Of a stretch of 54,782 nt of DNA, positions 8,480 to 17,689 are shown in pieces. This DNA comes from Candidatus Poribacteria bacterium (lineage in GTDB: Bacteria; Poribacteria; WGA-4E; WGA-3G). The translations under genes and the position numbers were made by a program. The first letter of the stretch is position 1; each line of letters opens with the position of its first letter. The stretch is taken from contig JAJECK010000116.1 in assembly GCA_022822085.1 (NCBI GenBank), positions 1 through 54,782 of the forward strand. The letters are read 5' to 3'. The notes beneath the pieces were generated by a model, which was given only the letters and a program-made list of their open reading frames with translations, ran no database searches and was not told the DNA's origin.

Positions 8480-9253
8480 TTGGATACGATTAATTACAGT
8501 ATAGAAACAGAGAATCTTAGTCTGTGGTATGGCGATTTTCAGGCACTGATTGACGTGAGTGTTAAAATCCCTACTGGCAAAATAACGTCCCTGATTGGAC
8601 CGTCTGGGTGTGGCAAAACAACACTTCTTCGCTGTTTTAACCGGGTGAATGAAAGATACGGGAACGTTACAACAAAAGGTGAGATAAAGATATTAGGTAA
8701 AAATATCTACGATCAGGATGTCTCTCTGCTTGAGTTGCGAAAAACTGTGGGTATGGTATTTCAACGACCTAATCCGCTACCTATTTCGGTATATGAGAAT
8801 GTCCTTTTCGGTTTGCGTATACATTCTCCGTTTAGAAGTCTAACGCGTACACAGACCGATGAAATTGTAGAAGATGCACTCACATCAGTATTCCTATGGG
8901 ATGATTTGAAAGATAAATTGAAAACGCGTGCGACAACATTACAATTAGAACAGCAACAGAAACTTTGTATTGCGCGGCTTTTGCCACTCAAACCACAAGT
9001 AATATTGATGGATGAGCCTTGTTCTGCACTTGATGCAAAAGGGACACTTGCAGTGGAAGAATTAATGTCAGTTCTCGCTGGTACATATACTTTTTTGATC
9101 GTTACACATAATATGGCACAAGCAAAACGGGTTAGTAATGAGTGTATTTACATGTTCCTTGGTGAACTCATTGAACATAGGGAAACGCAGGCACTATTTG
9201 AAACTCCTGAACACCCCAAAACTGCCGACTATGTGCAGATGCGTTACGGATAG
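8480..9253 (+). CDS. PstB-like ATPase 2: catalytic residues intact, signature lost
   Basis: A 257-residue PstB homologue with a canonical Walker A (GPSGCGKTT, 40-48), Q-loop (VFQRPNP, Q95), Walker B (ILMDEP, E179) and H-loop (VTHNMAQA, H210). The signature that should read LSGGQQQR is LQLEQQQK (154-161), without both glycines. It would therefore need a partner's signature to close its ATP site. The preceding ATPase keeps that signature, so a 1+2 heterodimer would have one good and one degenerate site. TTG start with AGGAG 7-10 nt upstream; 20-nt gap from ATPase 1. Confidence 0.82.
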   Translation: MDTINYSIETENLSLWYGDFQALIDVSVKIPTGKITSLIGPSGCGKTTLLRCFNRVNERYGNVTTKGEIKILGKNIYDQDVSLLELRKTVGMVFQRPNPLPISVYENVLFGLRIHSPFRSLTRTQTDEIVEDALTSVFLWDDLKDKLKTRATTLQLEQQQKLCIARLLPLKPQVILMDEPCSALDAKGTLAVEELMSVLAGTYTFLIVTHNMAQAKRVSNECIYMFLGELIEHRETQALFETPEHPKTADYVQMRYG

Positions 9254-9331
9254 AGCACATTCAAAGAGAAACAGTAGTTACTAAATTCAGTCAACAATTA
9301 TCGCTACCTGTCCGGAAAAAGGCATTCCTTT

Positions 9332-10063
9332 ATGAATGCAAAAATCATGAACAGGTCAGAACTCATATATCACATCATTGCCATAGTTACTCTGGCAATA
9401 ATTATATTTCTGTTTTGGAACTTCAGTACAGATAAGCCCCATGTTGAAGGTGAAATTACCTCTGATTTGGCTGTAGACGATACTTCGTCGTTAATTGATC
9501 GGTATCTTTACAGAATGATTCCAATTTTATGTGGTGCAGGATTATTCAGTATTGTTATCGCGTTATATTTAGAAGAATGGCTAACACAAACAACATGGCA
9601 ATATAGAATTATAGAACGGTATATTGTTATTTTAGCAAAAGTACCATCACTTGTTTATGGGATATTTGCTGTTTACTTTATAGTTTTTCATTCTCAAAAG
9701 GTCTTGAATTATCCCCTATTGCTGATAGCTATCTTACTTGTGATGCCAGTTACCATTCGGTCCACACAAAAAGCAATTCAAAGTGTTGACATATCTGTCC
9801 GAGAAGCAGCTTATGCGTTGGGAGCAACAAAATTGCGGATGATTGCCGATAATGTTTTACCGAACGCATTTCCTTTGATTGTAGCTGGAATATGTACTGC
9901 AATTTCAAGAATACTCGCAATTGTTGCATTAATTGTCATAATTAGTAATTGGATAAATTCATCTAATATTTTTACTATCCCCAAAAGTGCAGTTGTGTTA
10001 ATATCCTCCGCAGTGATAGCAAGTATATTTTCAAGTATACTTGATTACAAACAGGTAACTTAG
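9332..10063 (+). CDS. Second, divergent PstA/PstC-like permease
   Basis: A 243-residue membrane protein with about six hydrophobic segments and a clear EAA loop (REAAYALGATKLRMIADNVLP, near residue 157), so an ABC permease contacting an ATPase. It is shorter and more divergent than the PstC and PstA upstream, with an added region after the first segment (about 33-62) that is acidic and polar. It lies between PstB-like ATPases 2 and 3. It could be the membrane half of a second transporter or a dispensable relic of a duplicated pst set. Its substrate cannot be read from sequence. Confidence 0.75.
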   Translation: MNAKIMNRSELIYHIIAIVTLAIIIFLFWNFSTDKPHVEGEITSDLAVDDTSSLIDRYLYRMIPILCGAGLFSIVIALYLEEWLTQTTWQYRIIERYIVILAKVPSLVYGIFAVYFIVFHSQKVLNYPLLLIAILLVMPVTIRSTQKAIQSVDISVREAAYALGATKLRMIADNVLPNAFPLIVAGICTAISRILAIVALIVIISNWINSSNIFTIPKSAVVLISSAVIASIFSSILDYKQVT

Positions 10064-10089
10064 GACACATTTAACTCAATGGATAAATT

Positions 10090-10221
10090 CAGGACTTACG
10101 CATTTTCTCTTAAAGTCCCCTTGATAAGGGGGATTTAGGGGGTTAAAAAGACTAAAAACACTGAAATATCGCACCATTTAACCCCCCTACCCCCTTATCA
10201 AGGGGGAATGCGTAAGTCCTG
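10090..10221 (+). mobile_element. Family A miniature element, copy 2
   Basis: A 132-bp element with ends CAGGACTTACGCA and TGCGTAAGTCCTG. It is flanked on both sides by AAATT (10085-10089 and 10222-10226), a clean 5-bp target duplication. Its interior pairs as one long hairpin of G-rich and C-rich arms. It ends only 10 bp before the start codon of the third ATPase, so the normal ribosome-binding region there is replaced by element sequence. Confidence 0.82.
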
Positions 10222-10231
10222 AAATTGATAA

Positions 10232-11002
10232 ATGCAACATCCAATAAATGCCCCCATTTTGTATATAGACGATTTGAATGTATGGTACGGTAAAAACCAT
10301 GTGCTGAAAAATTTAACATTTGATGTTTTTCCAAGACAGGTGACTTCATTTATTGGACCTTCAAAATGTGGTAAAACAGCATTAGTCCGTTGCTTTAATA
10401 GGTTAAATGATTTGAAATCAGACTTTAGATATACTGGTAAGATTCAGTTTAATGGAGTTGATCTATATGCATCCAATGTTAATGTCACTGAAATTGCCCG
10501 AAAGATAGGGATGGTATTTCATAAACCGATTCCTTTCCGTAAATCTATCTACGATAATGTTGCTTATACTGCGCGACTTCGCGGAATAAAACAATCCCTT
10601 CAACTTGATACTATTGTTGAAGATTGTCTGAGAGCGGTGCAGCTTTGGGATGAAGTCCGTAATGACCTTCACGCATATCCAGAAATACTAACTATCGGAC
10701 AACAGCAACAGCTCTGCATTGCACGTGCATTAGCAGGTAATCCAGAGATATTGATATTCGACGAACCGTGTGAACAACTGGATGCTACAGAGACCCCTAA
10801 ACTGGAAGCGACTGTGCAGAGACTCAAAAGCCAGTATTCGCTTATATTCGTTACTAACAAGCGAAGGCAAGCTGCCCGTGTGTCTGATATTGCTGGATTT
10901 CTATATAACGGTGAATTGATAGAATTTGGACAGACTGAACATTTATTTACAAACCCAAAAAACAAACTTACCGAAGACTATGTAACAGGTCGTTTGGGAT
11001 AA
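10232..11002 (+). CDS. PstB-like ATPase 3: signature, Q- and H-loops all altered
   Basis: A 256-residue PstB homologue with Walker A GPSKCGKTA (42-50) and Walker B ILIFDEP (E178). The Q-loop glutamine is histidine (VFHKPIP, H97), the signature is LTIGQQQQ (153-160) and the H-loop histidine is asparagine (VTNKRRQ, N209). The C-terminus still reads like PstB (EDYVTGRLG). It may bind but scarcely hydrolyse ATP. No good ribosome site precedes the ATG, because a miniature element ends 10 bp upstream. It could be a structural partner for the second permease or a gene on its way out. Confidence 0.75.
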   Translation: MQHPINAPILYIDDLNVWYGKNHVLKNLTFDVFPRQVTSFIGPSKCGKTALVRCFNRLNDLKSDFRYTGKIQFNGVDLYASNVNVTEIARKIGMVFHKPIPFRKSIYDNVAYTARLRGIKQSLQLDTIVEDCLRAVQLWDEVRNDLHAYPEILTIGQQQQLCIARALAGNPEILIFDEPCEQLDATETPKLEATVQRLKSQYSLIFVTNKRRQAARVSDIAGFLYNGELIEFGQTEHLFTNPKNKLTEDYVTGRLG

Positions 11003-11014
11003 TTCGTAACGTTA

Positions 11015-11146
11015 TAGGACTTACGCATTTTCTCTTAAAGTCCCCTTGATAAGGGGGATTTAGGGGGTTAAAAAGACTAAGAACACTGAAATATCGCACC
11101 ATTTAACCCCCTTACCCCCTTATCAAGGGGGAATGCGTAAGTCCTG
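11015..11146 (+). mobile_element. Family A miniature element, copy 3
   Basis: A 132-bp element nearly identical to copy 2, with ends TAGGACTTACGCA and TGCGTAAGTCCTG. It is flanked by CGTTA at 11010-11014 and 11147-11151, a second independent example of a 5-bp target duplication. It separates ATPase 3 from phoU. The close similarity of copies 2 and 3 argues for recent movement. Confidence 0.82.
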
Positions 11147-11163
11147 CGTTATAGGATATACGG

Positions 11164-11823
11164 ATGCAACATTACTTGGAATCAGAACTCAAAGCACTGC
11201 AGCACCAACTGCTTAAAATGGGTGGAATTGCAGAAAATATGTTGCGGGATGCTGTCCAATCTGTTCTCAATCGGGATGGGGAATTAGCACAACGTGTTAT
11301 CGTAGTTGATGATACGGTGGACAAATTGGAAAATGAAATTGAAGCGCAATGTATCCAACTCATCGCGCGTCATCAACCTGTTGCTTTTGAGCTACGTTAC
11401 CTGACTATGACAATGAAGATCAATAGGAACATTGAAAGGATGGCGGATAAATGTGTTTCTATTGCCAGACGGACTATTGAGTTATTAGAATATCCACCGC
11501 TGCAACCATTTGTTGATCTTCAATCTGTAACCCGTCTTATACAAGGGATGGTGAAGGATTCACTTGACGCATTGGTGAACAGAAATGCGGAACTTGCACG
11601 AGAACTCCGTGCACGTGATAGCAAAGTCAATACATTCTACGAACAGATGTACCGTGATCTCTGCTCTCTATTGTCAGATCAACCCCAGCATATCCAATCC
11701 GGTCTATGCCATCTACTTATTTTCCGTCATTTGGAACGGGTTGGAGATTTAGCTGTGAATATCGGTGAAGAGGTATATTACCTCGTAGAAGGTGAAGTTA
11801 TTCGTCATACGGAGATAGCATAA
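11164..11823 (+). CDS. phoU: Phosphate transport regulator PhoU
   Basis: A 219-residue, all-helical PhoU protein with two three-helix repeats and their metal-binding motifs, e.g. ERMADKCVSIARR near residue 95 and ERVGDLAVNIGEEVYYLVEG near 192. PhoU links the Pst transporter to the phosphate sensor kinase and damps uptake when phosphate is plentiful. It ends the pst array, as usual. TAGGAT lies 6-11 nt before the ATG and derives partly from the target-duplication sequence of the miniature element. No PhoR/PhoB genes are in the window. Confidence 0.92.
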   Translation: MQHYLESELKALQHQLLKMGGIAENMLRDAVQSVLNRDGELAQRVIVVDDTVDKLENEIEAQCIQLIARHQPVAFELRYLTMTMKINRNIERMADKCVSIARRTIELLEYPPLQPFVDLQSVTRLIQGMVKDSLDALVNRNAELARELRARDSKVNTFYEQMYRDLCSLLSDQPQHIQSGLCHLLIFRHLERVGDLAVNIGEEVYYLVEGEVIRHTEIA

Positions 11824-11864
11824 TACCCCGCTTTCCACGCTGCAATATGTCCGCCAATAGATTC

Positions 11865-13097
11865 CTACCTCTGGTCCATTGGGTAAAAATGAACATCTCG
11901 TTGCGGGAATGGAATTTTGATATCGCATTCCTTAAACTTCTCCCAAATCATAAAATGAAGGTCGCTTGCGACATCAAAACGTGCAAAGGAGTCTGGAATC
12001 CACGCTAACAATTCAAAATCTAAGGACGAGTCACCAAAATTGGTAAACCGAACGAAAGGGACGGTAACGTCTTCCATCTCTAATGTCGGTTCTTTAATCA
12101 CCTTAGGATGTGCGTTTGCTACTTCAAGTAGTGCATTTTTCACGAGGTCTACGTTAGAATTAAACGACACATTTACTTCAACGCGGACGCGAAAATAATT
12201 GTTATAGTGTGTAAGGTTATGCACCGGCTCAGTAATCAATTGTGAATTTGGAACAATAATCTCCTTCTCATCAACTGCTATAATGACTGTGGATCGGAGA
12301 TTGATACTACTTACTCTACCAAATATGTTAACATCCATGATTTCAACTAAATCCCCAATTTTGATAGGCTTTTCAAACATTAGAATAAATCCTGATATTA
12401 AATTTGATACCACATTCTGCAAACCGAAACCGATACCGATACTCAACCCGCCAAATATTAACGCAATGCTCGTGAGACTAATACCGAGTGTGTTAAATGT
12501 AATAAGGATGCCGATAGTGATAAGACTGAAGTGTAAGATGCGAAGAAGGATGAACTGTGTATGTCTCTCAATTTGAAATTCCTGTAAAACCTGCCGCCTA
12601 ATTACATATTGTGCGTACTTGGAGAGAATGAACATTCCGAAGATAATGGCAAATCCATAAAATAGACTTACTAATGTTAATCTTCGCGCACTGTCATCAA
12701 CAACTTCCGGTTTTCTGCCGAGAAGTGTTTGAAAGAAAGATGAAATACCGGTTGTTTCTTCTGTCTGTTGTTTAGAGGGTTGAAAAAGTTCTGTGATTGG
12801 ATAATGTAAAATCTGTCCAAAGAGTCCTGTACTAATTCTCGCCACATTTAATGCTACACCTATTCCAACAATCAAGATGATTAGGAATAGGATTGCGATA
12901 ATTCGGTTCTTAATGTTTTGCGAAATCTGTAACCGATTTAGAAATTTGCGTAACCAACGACGTAAGAATTCACCAATAACTAACGTCAACACCAAGATAC
13001 CGATAAATACGATGATCTGCCAGACTTTCACCTCATTGTCTAAGGTGAGAGCCTTTTTGTCCAGAAAAACCCATATTTGTTCAAAAAGTTCGAGCAT
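11865..13097 (-). CDS. Small-conductance mechanosensitive channel (MscS family)
   Basis: A membrane protein of about 410 residues. The MscS pore helix and beta domain are plain: GLSIGIGFGLQNVVSNLISG, then FEKPIKIGDLVEI, INLRSTVI and the IIVPNSQLI segment. Additional N-terminal spans make it longer than the 286-residue E. coli MscS. It releases solutes on osmotic downshift. I place the start at the ATG at 13097 because AGGG lies 9 nt upstream; a TTG at 13106 directly abuts that site. It converges on phoU with a 41-nt gap. Confidence 0.88.
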   Translation of the reverse strand: MLELFEQIWVFLDKKALTLDNEVKVWQIIVFIGILVLTLVIGEFLRRWLRKFLNRLQISQNIKNRIIAILFLIILIVGIGVALNVARISTGLFGQILHYPITELFQPSKQQTEETTGISSFFQTLLGRKPEVVDDSARRLTLVSLFYGFAIIFGMFILSKYAQYVIRRQVLQEFQIERHTQFILLRILHFSLITIGILITFNTLGISLTSIALIFGGLSIGIGFGLQNVVSNLISGFILMFEKPIKIGDLVEIMDVNIFGRVSSINLRSTVIIAVDEKEIIVPNSQLITEPVHNLTHYNNYFRVRVEVNVSFNSNVDLVKNALLEVANAHPKVIKEPTLEMEDVTVPFVRFTNFGDSSLDFELLAWIPDSFARFDVASDLHFMIWEKFKECDIKIPFPQRDVHFYPMDQR

Positions 13098-13133
13098 CTT
13101 AGCCAACCCTATCTAAATAGGTACAGCACAACA

Positions 13134-15446
13134 TCAATCAATAGCAATCTGTTTTATTGAATGAACGAATAAGACATCATTGACACCTTGGTAGCGTTGC
13201 AGGACTTCAGCAAAGTCATGGGAATTAATATCTTCTGCGGTTAGACCTACGATAACTAAGTCTGCTTGTGCAGACCTTTGTGCGACATCTTCCTCTAATC
13301 CTTCCTGACTATCATAAGAAACAGAAGTTACATTCTGCATAGAAATTGGCAGTCTTCCCTCTTTGATAAATGTAGAGAGTTTATCCGCTTCCAACTCAGC
13401 ATCCCAAGAACCAGAACATGCAAACAGGCGTATCTTTGCCTTTTTCCATTCAGGGTGTCCAACCAAAATATATGCAAGTAGTAGCATCATGGGGACATTA
13501 CTGATATTGTCATCTGTTACCCATATATGAATTGATGATCTATAACCAAATCGGTATTTCGTTGAACGAAGTACAAGTACATCAAATAGAGAATCTACAG
13601 CAAGTTGAGAACCGAGCATGACTTCATCTATTTCATCGGGGTTTTCTTTATCAAATTCAAGTAGGATAGAGTTGTTTGAATAGCCAGAGATGCCGGGCAT
13701 CTGTAATACTTGTGCTAAAGCAAGTTGGAATGTAGGACATATAAGAGAATCGACAAAGATACCTGCTCCACTTGCCTCTGTCTGTTCTATAAGCGACTGA
13801 ACATGAATACGAGCAGATAATTCTTCTTGTATAGAGTAATCACCTGGGAAAAATTGTATAAAATGTCCAAATCCTTGTCTATGGCATATCCAACGTAGCA
13901 GATCAAAATGTCCGAGTCGTCGATCCCCGAATTGTGTTATAGCGACGATTGCTGGCCGCCAATCACTTTCATCTGCGGTCGCTCTGTTTTTTTGTAACGT
14001 AGTTTGCAACCACCGGGTTAATTGGAACATTGTGCCTTGGAAGATTCCCGACATACCTCGTTGTTCTTGATGTCCGCGTCTAAGTCCGATATAAATTGCA
14101 AGTATGAGTATAATTGATATCATTGCAAATAATAGGTCTATCTGAATCATCATCAACCCACACATAACGAAACCTAACAGTGAGACATACCAACGTGAAT
14201 TGAATGTTGGCCGATAGGATGGGTTTCCTGCAAAGTGTTCAAGGAACGAGACAACACAGAGAGCCCCGTAAGTTACCAAGAAGAACATAGTGAGTATTTG
14301 TGCAATGAAGTTTAATTCACCAATTGCAACAAACACTATTGCAATTACACCGGAAACAAAAGTTGCAGGTATGGGTTCTTGGGTTTTGCCGACCCCAAAT
14401 TTCATGAGTCGGTTTAATCCAGGAATAGGTAAAACGTTGTCTCGCGCAAGTGCCTGCAGTGTTCTTGGTGCGACCATAATAGACCCCAGCGCGGATGATA
14501 GTGATGCAGCCCCCAAACCGATAAAAATAGCAGGTCCCCAAGCAGATATTTTCGCCATAATGAATGTATCATTTGCTAACCTATCAGGCAATGCACTTTG
14601 ACAAAGTTTGAATGCCACAAGAATATAGATAACCATACCAGCAAGCGTTGCACTGATTGTTCCGAGCGGTATACTTCTTTGAGGGTTCTTGAGATCGCCT
14701 GACAGGCCTAATCCTGCTATCATTCCAGTAAAAGCGGGAAAACAGATAGCAAAAACTTTGCCGAATCCATCACCACCTTCTATACCTTCTGTGATATTTA
14801 GAGTTTCAGGACGAAATCGTTGTAATTCGCCATCAATAGTGATAAATTCCTCAGGTCTCCCAAGAAAAAATGTAGAAATTGATACTGCAAGAATGGCACA
14901 GATTAACCATAACATCGATACGCCTAAATTCGCGCCTCTTGTCAACATAATTATGATAAGTACAAGCGTGCTTGGGACACTGATCCACCGCGGATCAATT
15001 ATCCACCTGAAATCTGGGTATTGTTTACCTAACATCTCCAGTACAGGTTCAAAAGCATCTGCAAATGCGACCATGTAAAACGCGATTGAAATTGCCTGTG
15101 AGAGATATAATGCTATTCCTATAGTACCACCGATACTTGTTCCGAAGGATCGACTAACGATATAGTATGCGCCACCACCGGCAACGCGCCTATTCGTTGC
15201 TACTTCAGAGACAGCGAGGACTGTCGGTATGGTAACAAGATGTCCAAGTACTATGATTGCGAGGCTCTTCAAAAAACCTACGTGTCCCACAGCATAACCG
15301 AAACGTAAGAAGAGAATTGCCCCAAGAATTGTACTTATAGATGCAAGAAAGACAGGGGCAGTTCCAAATCCGTGCCCATGTCCTTCATCAGCGAAATTGC
15401 TATGACCAGCCCCTGATTGGTTTTGTTGTCTGAATTTAGAAAACAT
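13134..15446 (-). CDS. SLC12-type cation-chloride cotransporter
   Basis: A 770-residue transporter of the amino acid-polyamine-cation superfamily, most like Na-K-Cl cotransporters. It has a short His/Gly-rich N-terminus, then about twelve membrane spans (residues about 28-470) opening with GTAPVFLASISTILGAILFLRFGYAVG and containing RVAGGGAYYIVSRSFG. A soluble C-terminal half (about 480-770) resembles the cytosolic domain of SLC12 carriers. It probably moves ions or amino acids with cations. An AAGGAT site precedes the ATG. With the MscS and K+ channels nearby, it makes this stretch rich in ion transport. Confidence 0.82.
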   Translation of the reverse strand: MFSKFRQQNQSGAGHSNFADEGHGHGFGTAPVFLASISTILGAILFLRFGYAVGHVGFLKSLAIIVLGHLVTIPTVLAVSEVATNRRVAGGGAYYIVSRSFGTSIGGTIGIALYLSQAISIAFYMVAFADAFEPVLEMLGKQYPDFRWIIDPRWISVPSTLVLIIIMLTRGANLGVSMLWLICAILAVSISTFFLGRPEEFITIDGELQRFRPETLNITEGIEGGDGFGKVFAICFPAFTGMIAGLGLSGDLKNPQRSIPLGTISATLAGMVIYILVAFKLCQSALPDRLANDTFIMAKISAWGPAIFIGLGAASLSSALGSIMVAPRTLQALARDNVLPIPGLNRLMKFGVGKTQEPIPATFVSGVIAIVFVAIGELNFIAQILTMFFLVTYGALCVVSFLEHFAGNPSYRPTFNSRWYVSLLGFVMCGLMMIQIDLLFAMISIILILAIYIGLRRGHQEQRGMSGIFQGTMFQLTRWLQTTLQKNRATADESDWRPAIVAITQFGDRRLGHFDLLRWICHRQGFGHFIQFFPGDYSIQEELSARIHVQSLIEQTEASGAGIFVDSLICPTFQLALAQVLQMPGISGYSNNSILLEFDKENPDEIDEVMLGSQLAVDSLFDVLVLRSTKYRFGYRSSIHIWVTDDNISNVPMMLLLAYILVGHPEWKKAKIRLFACSGSWDAELEADKLSTFIKEGRLPISMQNVTSVSYDSQEGLEEDVAQRSAQADLVIVGLTAEDINSHDFAEVLQRYQGVNDVLFVHSIKQIAID

Positions 15447-15512
15447 TTCATGAATCCTTGTGAATTATATAGAGGATAATTCAGTTATGATAATCATGTA
15501 TTTAAGTCTATG

Positions 15513-16238
15513 TTATAGTGTAATTCGTAAAATTGATAGATATTTATAATTGAAATTTTCAGTCAATGGTTCACTATTATACGCCAAAGAACCGCTCATA
15601 CGCAACCCAAGTCGAGTGGTAAGACTAAATGCCATTGCCGGTTCTGCTGAAAATCTATAATTTTTGAAACCAACTTCCGGTGTAAATTTGAGTAGGACAT
15701 TTAGTTTTTTCCATCCTATAGAGGAAAACGCCAGCCATCGAAATGAGGTAGGATCAAATTTCCTGATTGTTAGGTCTTTACGTGGTTGTATGTTTTCAAT
15801 GAAGTAGCCAATCCCGCCTGAAATACGAAGTGTTTCCTTTTCATATATTCCAGGACGGATGTAACTTCCGATTTGTGATGTCAAAGCACTTCCTTGACTA
15901 ATGTTGCGTTCTAAATCTGTAAATGCTTCAATACCGAGTTTCTTTATTCGCATTCCTCCCTGTATATGTGCCTTGATGATTTCAGAATGAACACCCTCTT
16001 CACCTGACGCACGCGAACCAAAGATGCCTCCCCAGCCGTTGATGTTTTTGAATGGGACAACTGCGGTTAGGGAGAGGGTTTGGGATGCCCCATCACCTGA
16101 AATACCGAAATCCATTGTTTTGGCATCGGTTGGTAAATCAGCAAACTGACTATGGACAGGTCCAGCATTATAAATACATAAGAGTGTTATAATTAAAAAA
16201 AGATAGACAATTTTGCGTTTCGGACAATTAAAGGACAT
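15513..16238 (-). CDS. Exported, probably beta-barrel protein of unknown function
   Basis: About 241 residues with a signal peptide (KIVYLFLIITLLCIYNAGPVHSQ). The mature part has alternating polar/hydrophobic strands such as LSLTAVVPF, IQGGMRIKKLGIEAFTD and LGLRMSGSLAYN, and ends in an aromatic/hydrophobic strand (YLSILRITL). This pattern suits an outer-membrane barrel, perhaps like DUF481 proteins. ATG 16238 is chosen because AAGGAA lies upstream, against a GTG at 16274 with no ribosome site. Function unknown. Confidence 0.65.
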   Translation of the reverse strand: MSFNCPKRKIVYLFLIITLLCIYNAGPVHSQFADLPTDAKTMDFGISGDGASQTLSLTAVVPFKNINGWGGIFGSRASGEEGVHSEIIKAHIQGGMRIKKLGIEAFTDLERNISQGSALTSQIGSYIRPGIYEKETLRISGGIGYFIENIQPRKDLTIRKFDPTSFRWLAFSSIGWKKLNVLLKFTPEVGFKNYRFSAEPAMAFSLTTRLGLRMSGSLAYNSEPLTENFNYKYLSILRITL

Positions 16239-16313
16239 TATTTGATAACCAATTCCTTGTTCCCTAAGTTCCACCGAGTAGAATCACAAAATAGATGAAA
16301 CGATACTGCTTTC

Positions 16314-16805
16314 TCAGTCAGTATTTGCGTTGATTAGTATTCCCAATAGGCAGACATCTACCAATCCACCAACAATACAGCCGCCTAACGCCCAATTGTA
16401 TCGTTGTTTTTTCATATAAATCTCATAATAGTCAATATAAAAGGCAACATATTGTGGTGACTTACCGAGTGTCCGTGCTGCAGGAATTGATTTAATATCT
16501 CTTTGCGATACAAGAGGGCCGATGATAGGCAGAAAACACCCTGTAGTGAACCATAATGTTTGATTAAAATGTGCCTTAACATCTTTTTTGGCATCAGCGA
16601 TTGCTTGTGTCTCATCATTTGTCATCACTTCTTCTTTACTCTTAATCTCTCCTGGTATAATAATATCAACTTTACCTGAAGGTAATTGCTGAACTTCATA
16701 CTTTGGTGTTGGTTGCTCCTGTGCAGAAGTTGGTGTTTGTAAAACCACACAGAACAATATGAAAATGAAAAACATCAATAACTGAGAATCAGAGCGTTTC
16801 TTCAT
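16314..16805 (-). CDS. Small exported protein with hydrophobic C-terminal segments
   Basis: A 163-residue protein with a signal peptide (residues 1-28, ending TSAQ). It has a charged central part and two hydrophobic, glycine-rich segments: LWFTTGCFLPIIGPLV near 84-99 and ALGGCIVGGLVDVCLLGILIN near 139-159. Cysteines occur in both segments. AGAGGAAG precedes the ATG. It belongs to no family I recognise. It lies in a run of three exported proteins of unknown role on the same strand, with gaps of 75 and 116 nt. Confidence 0.6.
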   Translation of the reverse strand: MKKRSDSQLLMFFIFILFCVVLQTPTSAQEQPTPKYEVQQLPSGKVDIIIPGEIKSKEEVMTNDETQAIADAKKDVKAHFNQTLWFTTGCFLPIIGPLVSQRDIKSIPAARTLGKSPQYVAFYIDYYEIYMKKQRYNWALGGCIVGGLVDVCLLGILINANTD

Positions 16806-16921
16806 AGATTCTTCCTCTTACATAAGGCGTTCATCGTAAATAAATGAATAAGAAAGTAATATTCAAGTTTGAATACCAAGTTACCTTTTATGCTGTTGAA
16901 TACACATGTGTTCTGAAATTT

Positions 16922-17629
16922 CTAATTCCTTTTTTCATACACATGTATAGTAGCAGTCCCTTCCCAATATATCACAAGGAGTTGACCGTCCCAAGTATAT
17001 GTACTAACAGAAAGTTGTTGTAGCCCATCAGGATACCAATTGATTGTCCCTTTGTTGTTGCTAAAAGGTTCCACTAACTGATATGAACCAGAGAAAAATT
17101 GCGTGCCGTCTCCGAGTTGTCTGGTATAAGTCGTTGTTGTTAAACGCATTGTTCCACTTAATGCTTCTTCTACTTCTCCATTCACTTCTGATCTAACAAG
17201 TTCATATATCCCTTTTAATCCGTTTCCGACTTCATAGGCTTTAGAATAGACAACAACGTTTGCTGATCTTGATGCTTCCTTTTCGCCACCGTCCCGAACC
17301 AATAGAGATACCGTTACTGTTCTCGGTGGAGAAATTTCATCGTCAAGTAATGAAGGTGCTATCCATTCAACCTTTGATTCGGTAGTGTTCTTTAAGATAC
17401 CTTCAGATACATCCCATGCATAAGTTATGGTGTCATCTTCTGGATCAAAGGCAGTTACTCTGAACTCCACAGTTTCTCCATACTGCACTTCATTTGGTAC
17501 GGTGAAACTACTTATTTCGGGGGCATCGTTCCCCCAATCTTCATAGAAACCACATCCCCATATAGTAGTTATGTGCAATAACAGAAGGAGTATCCAAACA
17601 TGAGATGTTGTGATAAACTTTGTTTTCAT
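16922..17629 (-). CDS. Putative lipoprotein with PKD/Ig-like domain
   Basis: About 235 residues. The N-terminal hydrophobic stretch ends in TTIWGCG, a possible lipoprotein cysteine although W at the -2 position is unusual. Residues about 40-125 form an Ig/PKD-like fold with FDPEDDTITYAWDVSEG and VTVSLLVRDGG, as in surface and extracellular proteins. The rest (about 130-235) is a beta-rich region of unknown type. ATG 17629 is preceded by AAAAGGATT. This site lies in a 25-bp tandem duplication (17636-17685). Confidence 0.65.
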   Translation of the reverse strand: MKTKFITTSHVWILLLLLHITTIWGCGFYEDWGNDAPEISSFTVPNEVQYGETVEFRVTAFDPEDDTITYAWDVSEGILKNTTESKVEWIAPSLLDDEISPPRTVTVSLLVRDGGEKEASRSANVVVYSKAYEVGNGLKGIYELVRSEVNGEVEEALSGTMRLTTTTYTRQLGDGTQFFSGSYQLVEPFSNNKGTINWYPDGLQQLSVSTYTWDGQLLVIYWEGTATIHVYEKRN

Positions 17630-17635
17630 ACTACA

Positions 17636-17685
17636 AATCCTTTTCTGTTGTATGTATATCAATCCTTTTCTGTTGTATGTATATC
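17636..17685. repeat. 25-bp perfect tandem duplication spanning a ribosome site
   Basis: The unit at 17636-17660 is repeated exactly at 17661-17685. On the minus strand each unit contains AAAAGGATT, so the ribosome-binding region of the lipoprotein gene exists twice, with only the proximal copy at proper distance from the start codon. Probably a replication-slippage product. Confidence 0.85.
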
Positions 17686-17689
17686 AATG

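Noticed and set aside
10090-11146. Family A pair as a CRISPR array or as attachment sites of an integrated element
   Set aside because: There are only two copies around a normal gene, each is palindromic and has its own 5-bp duplication; these are separate MITE insertions.
14290-15078. Open frames on the + strand across the SLC12-type gene (14290-14601, 14689-15078)
   Set aside because: They lie opposite a well-supported membrane transporter, have no ribosome sites and show no domain; antisense shadows of a hydrophobic gene.
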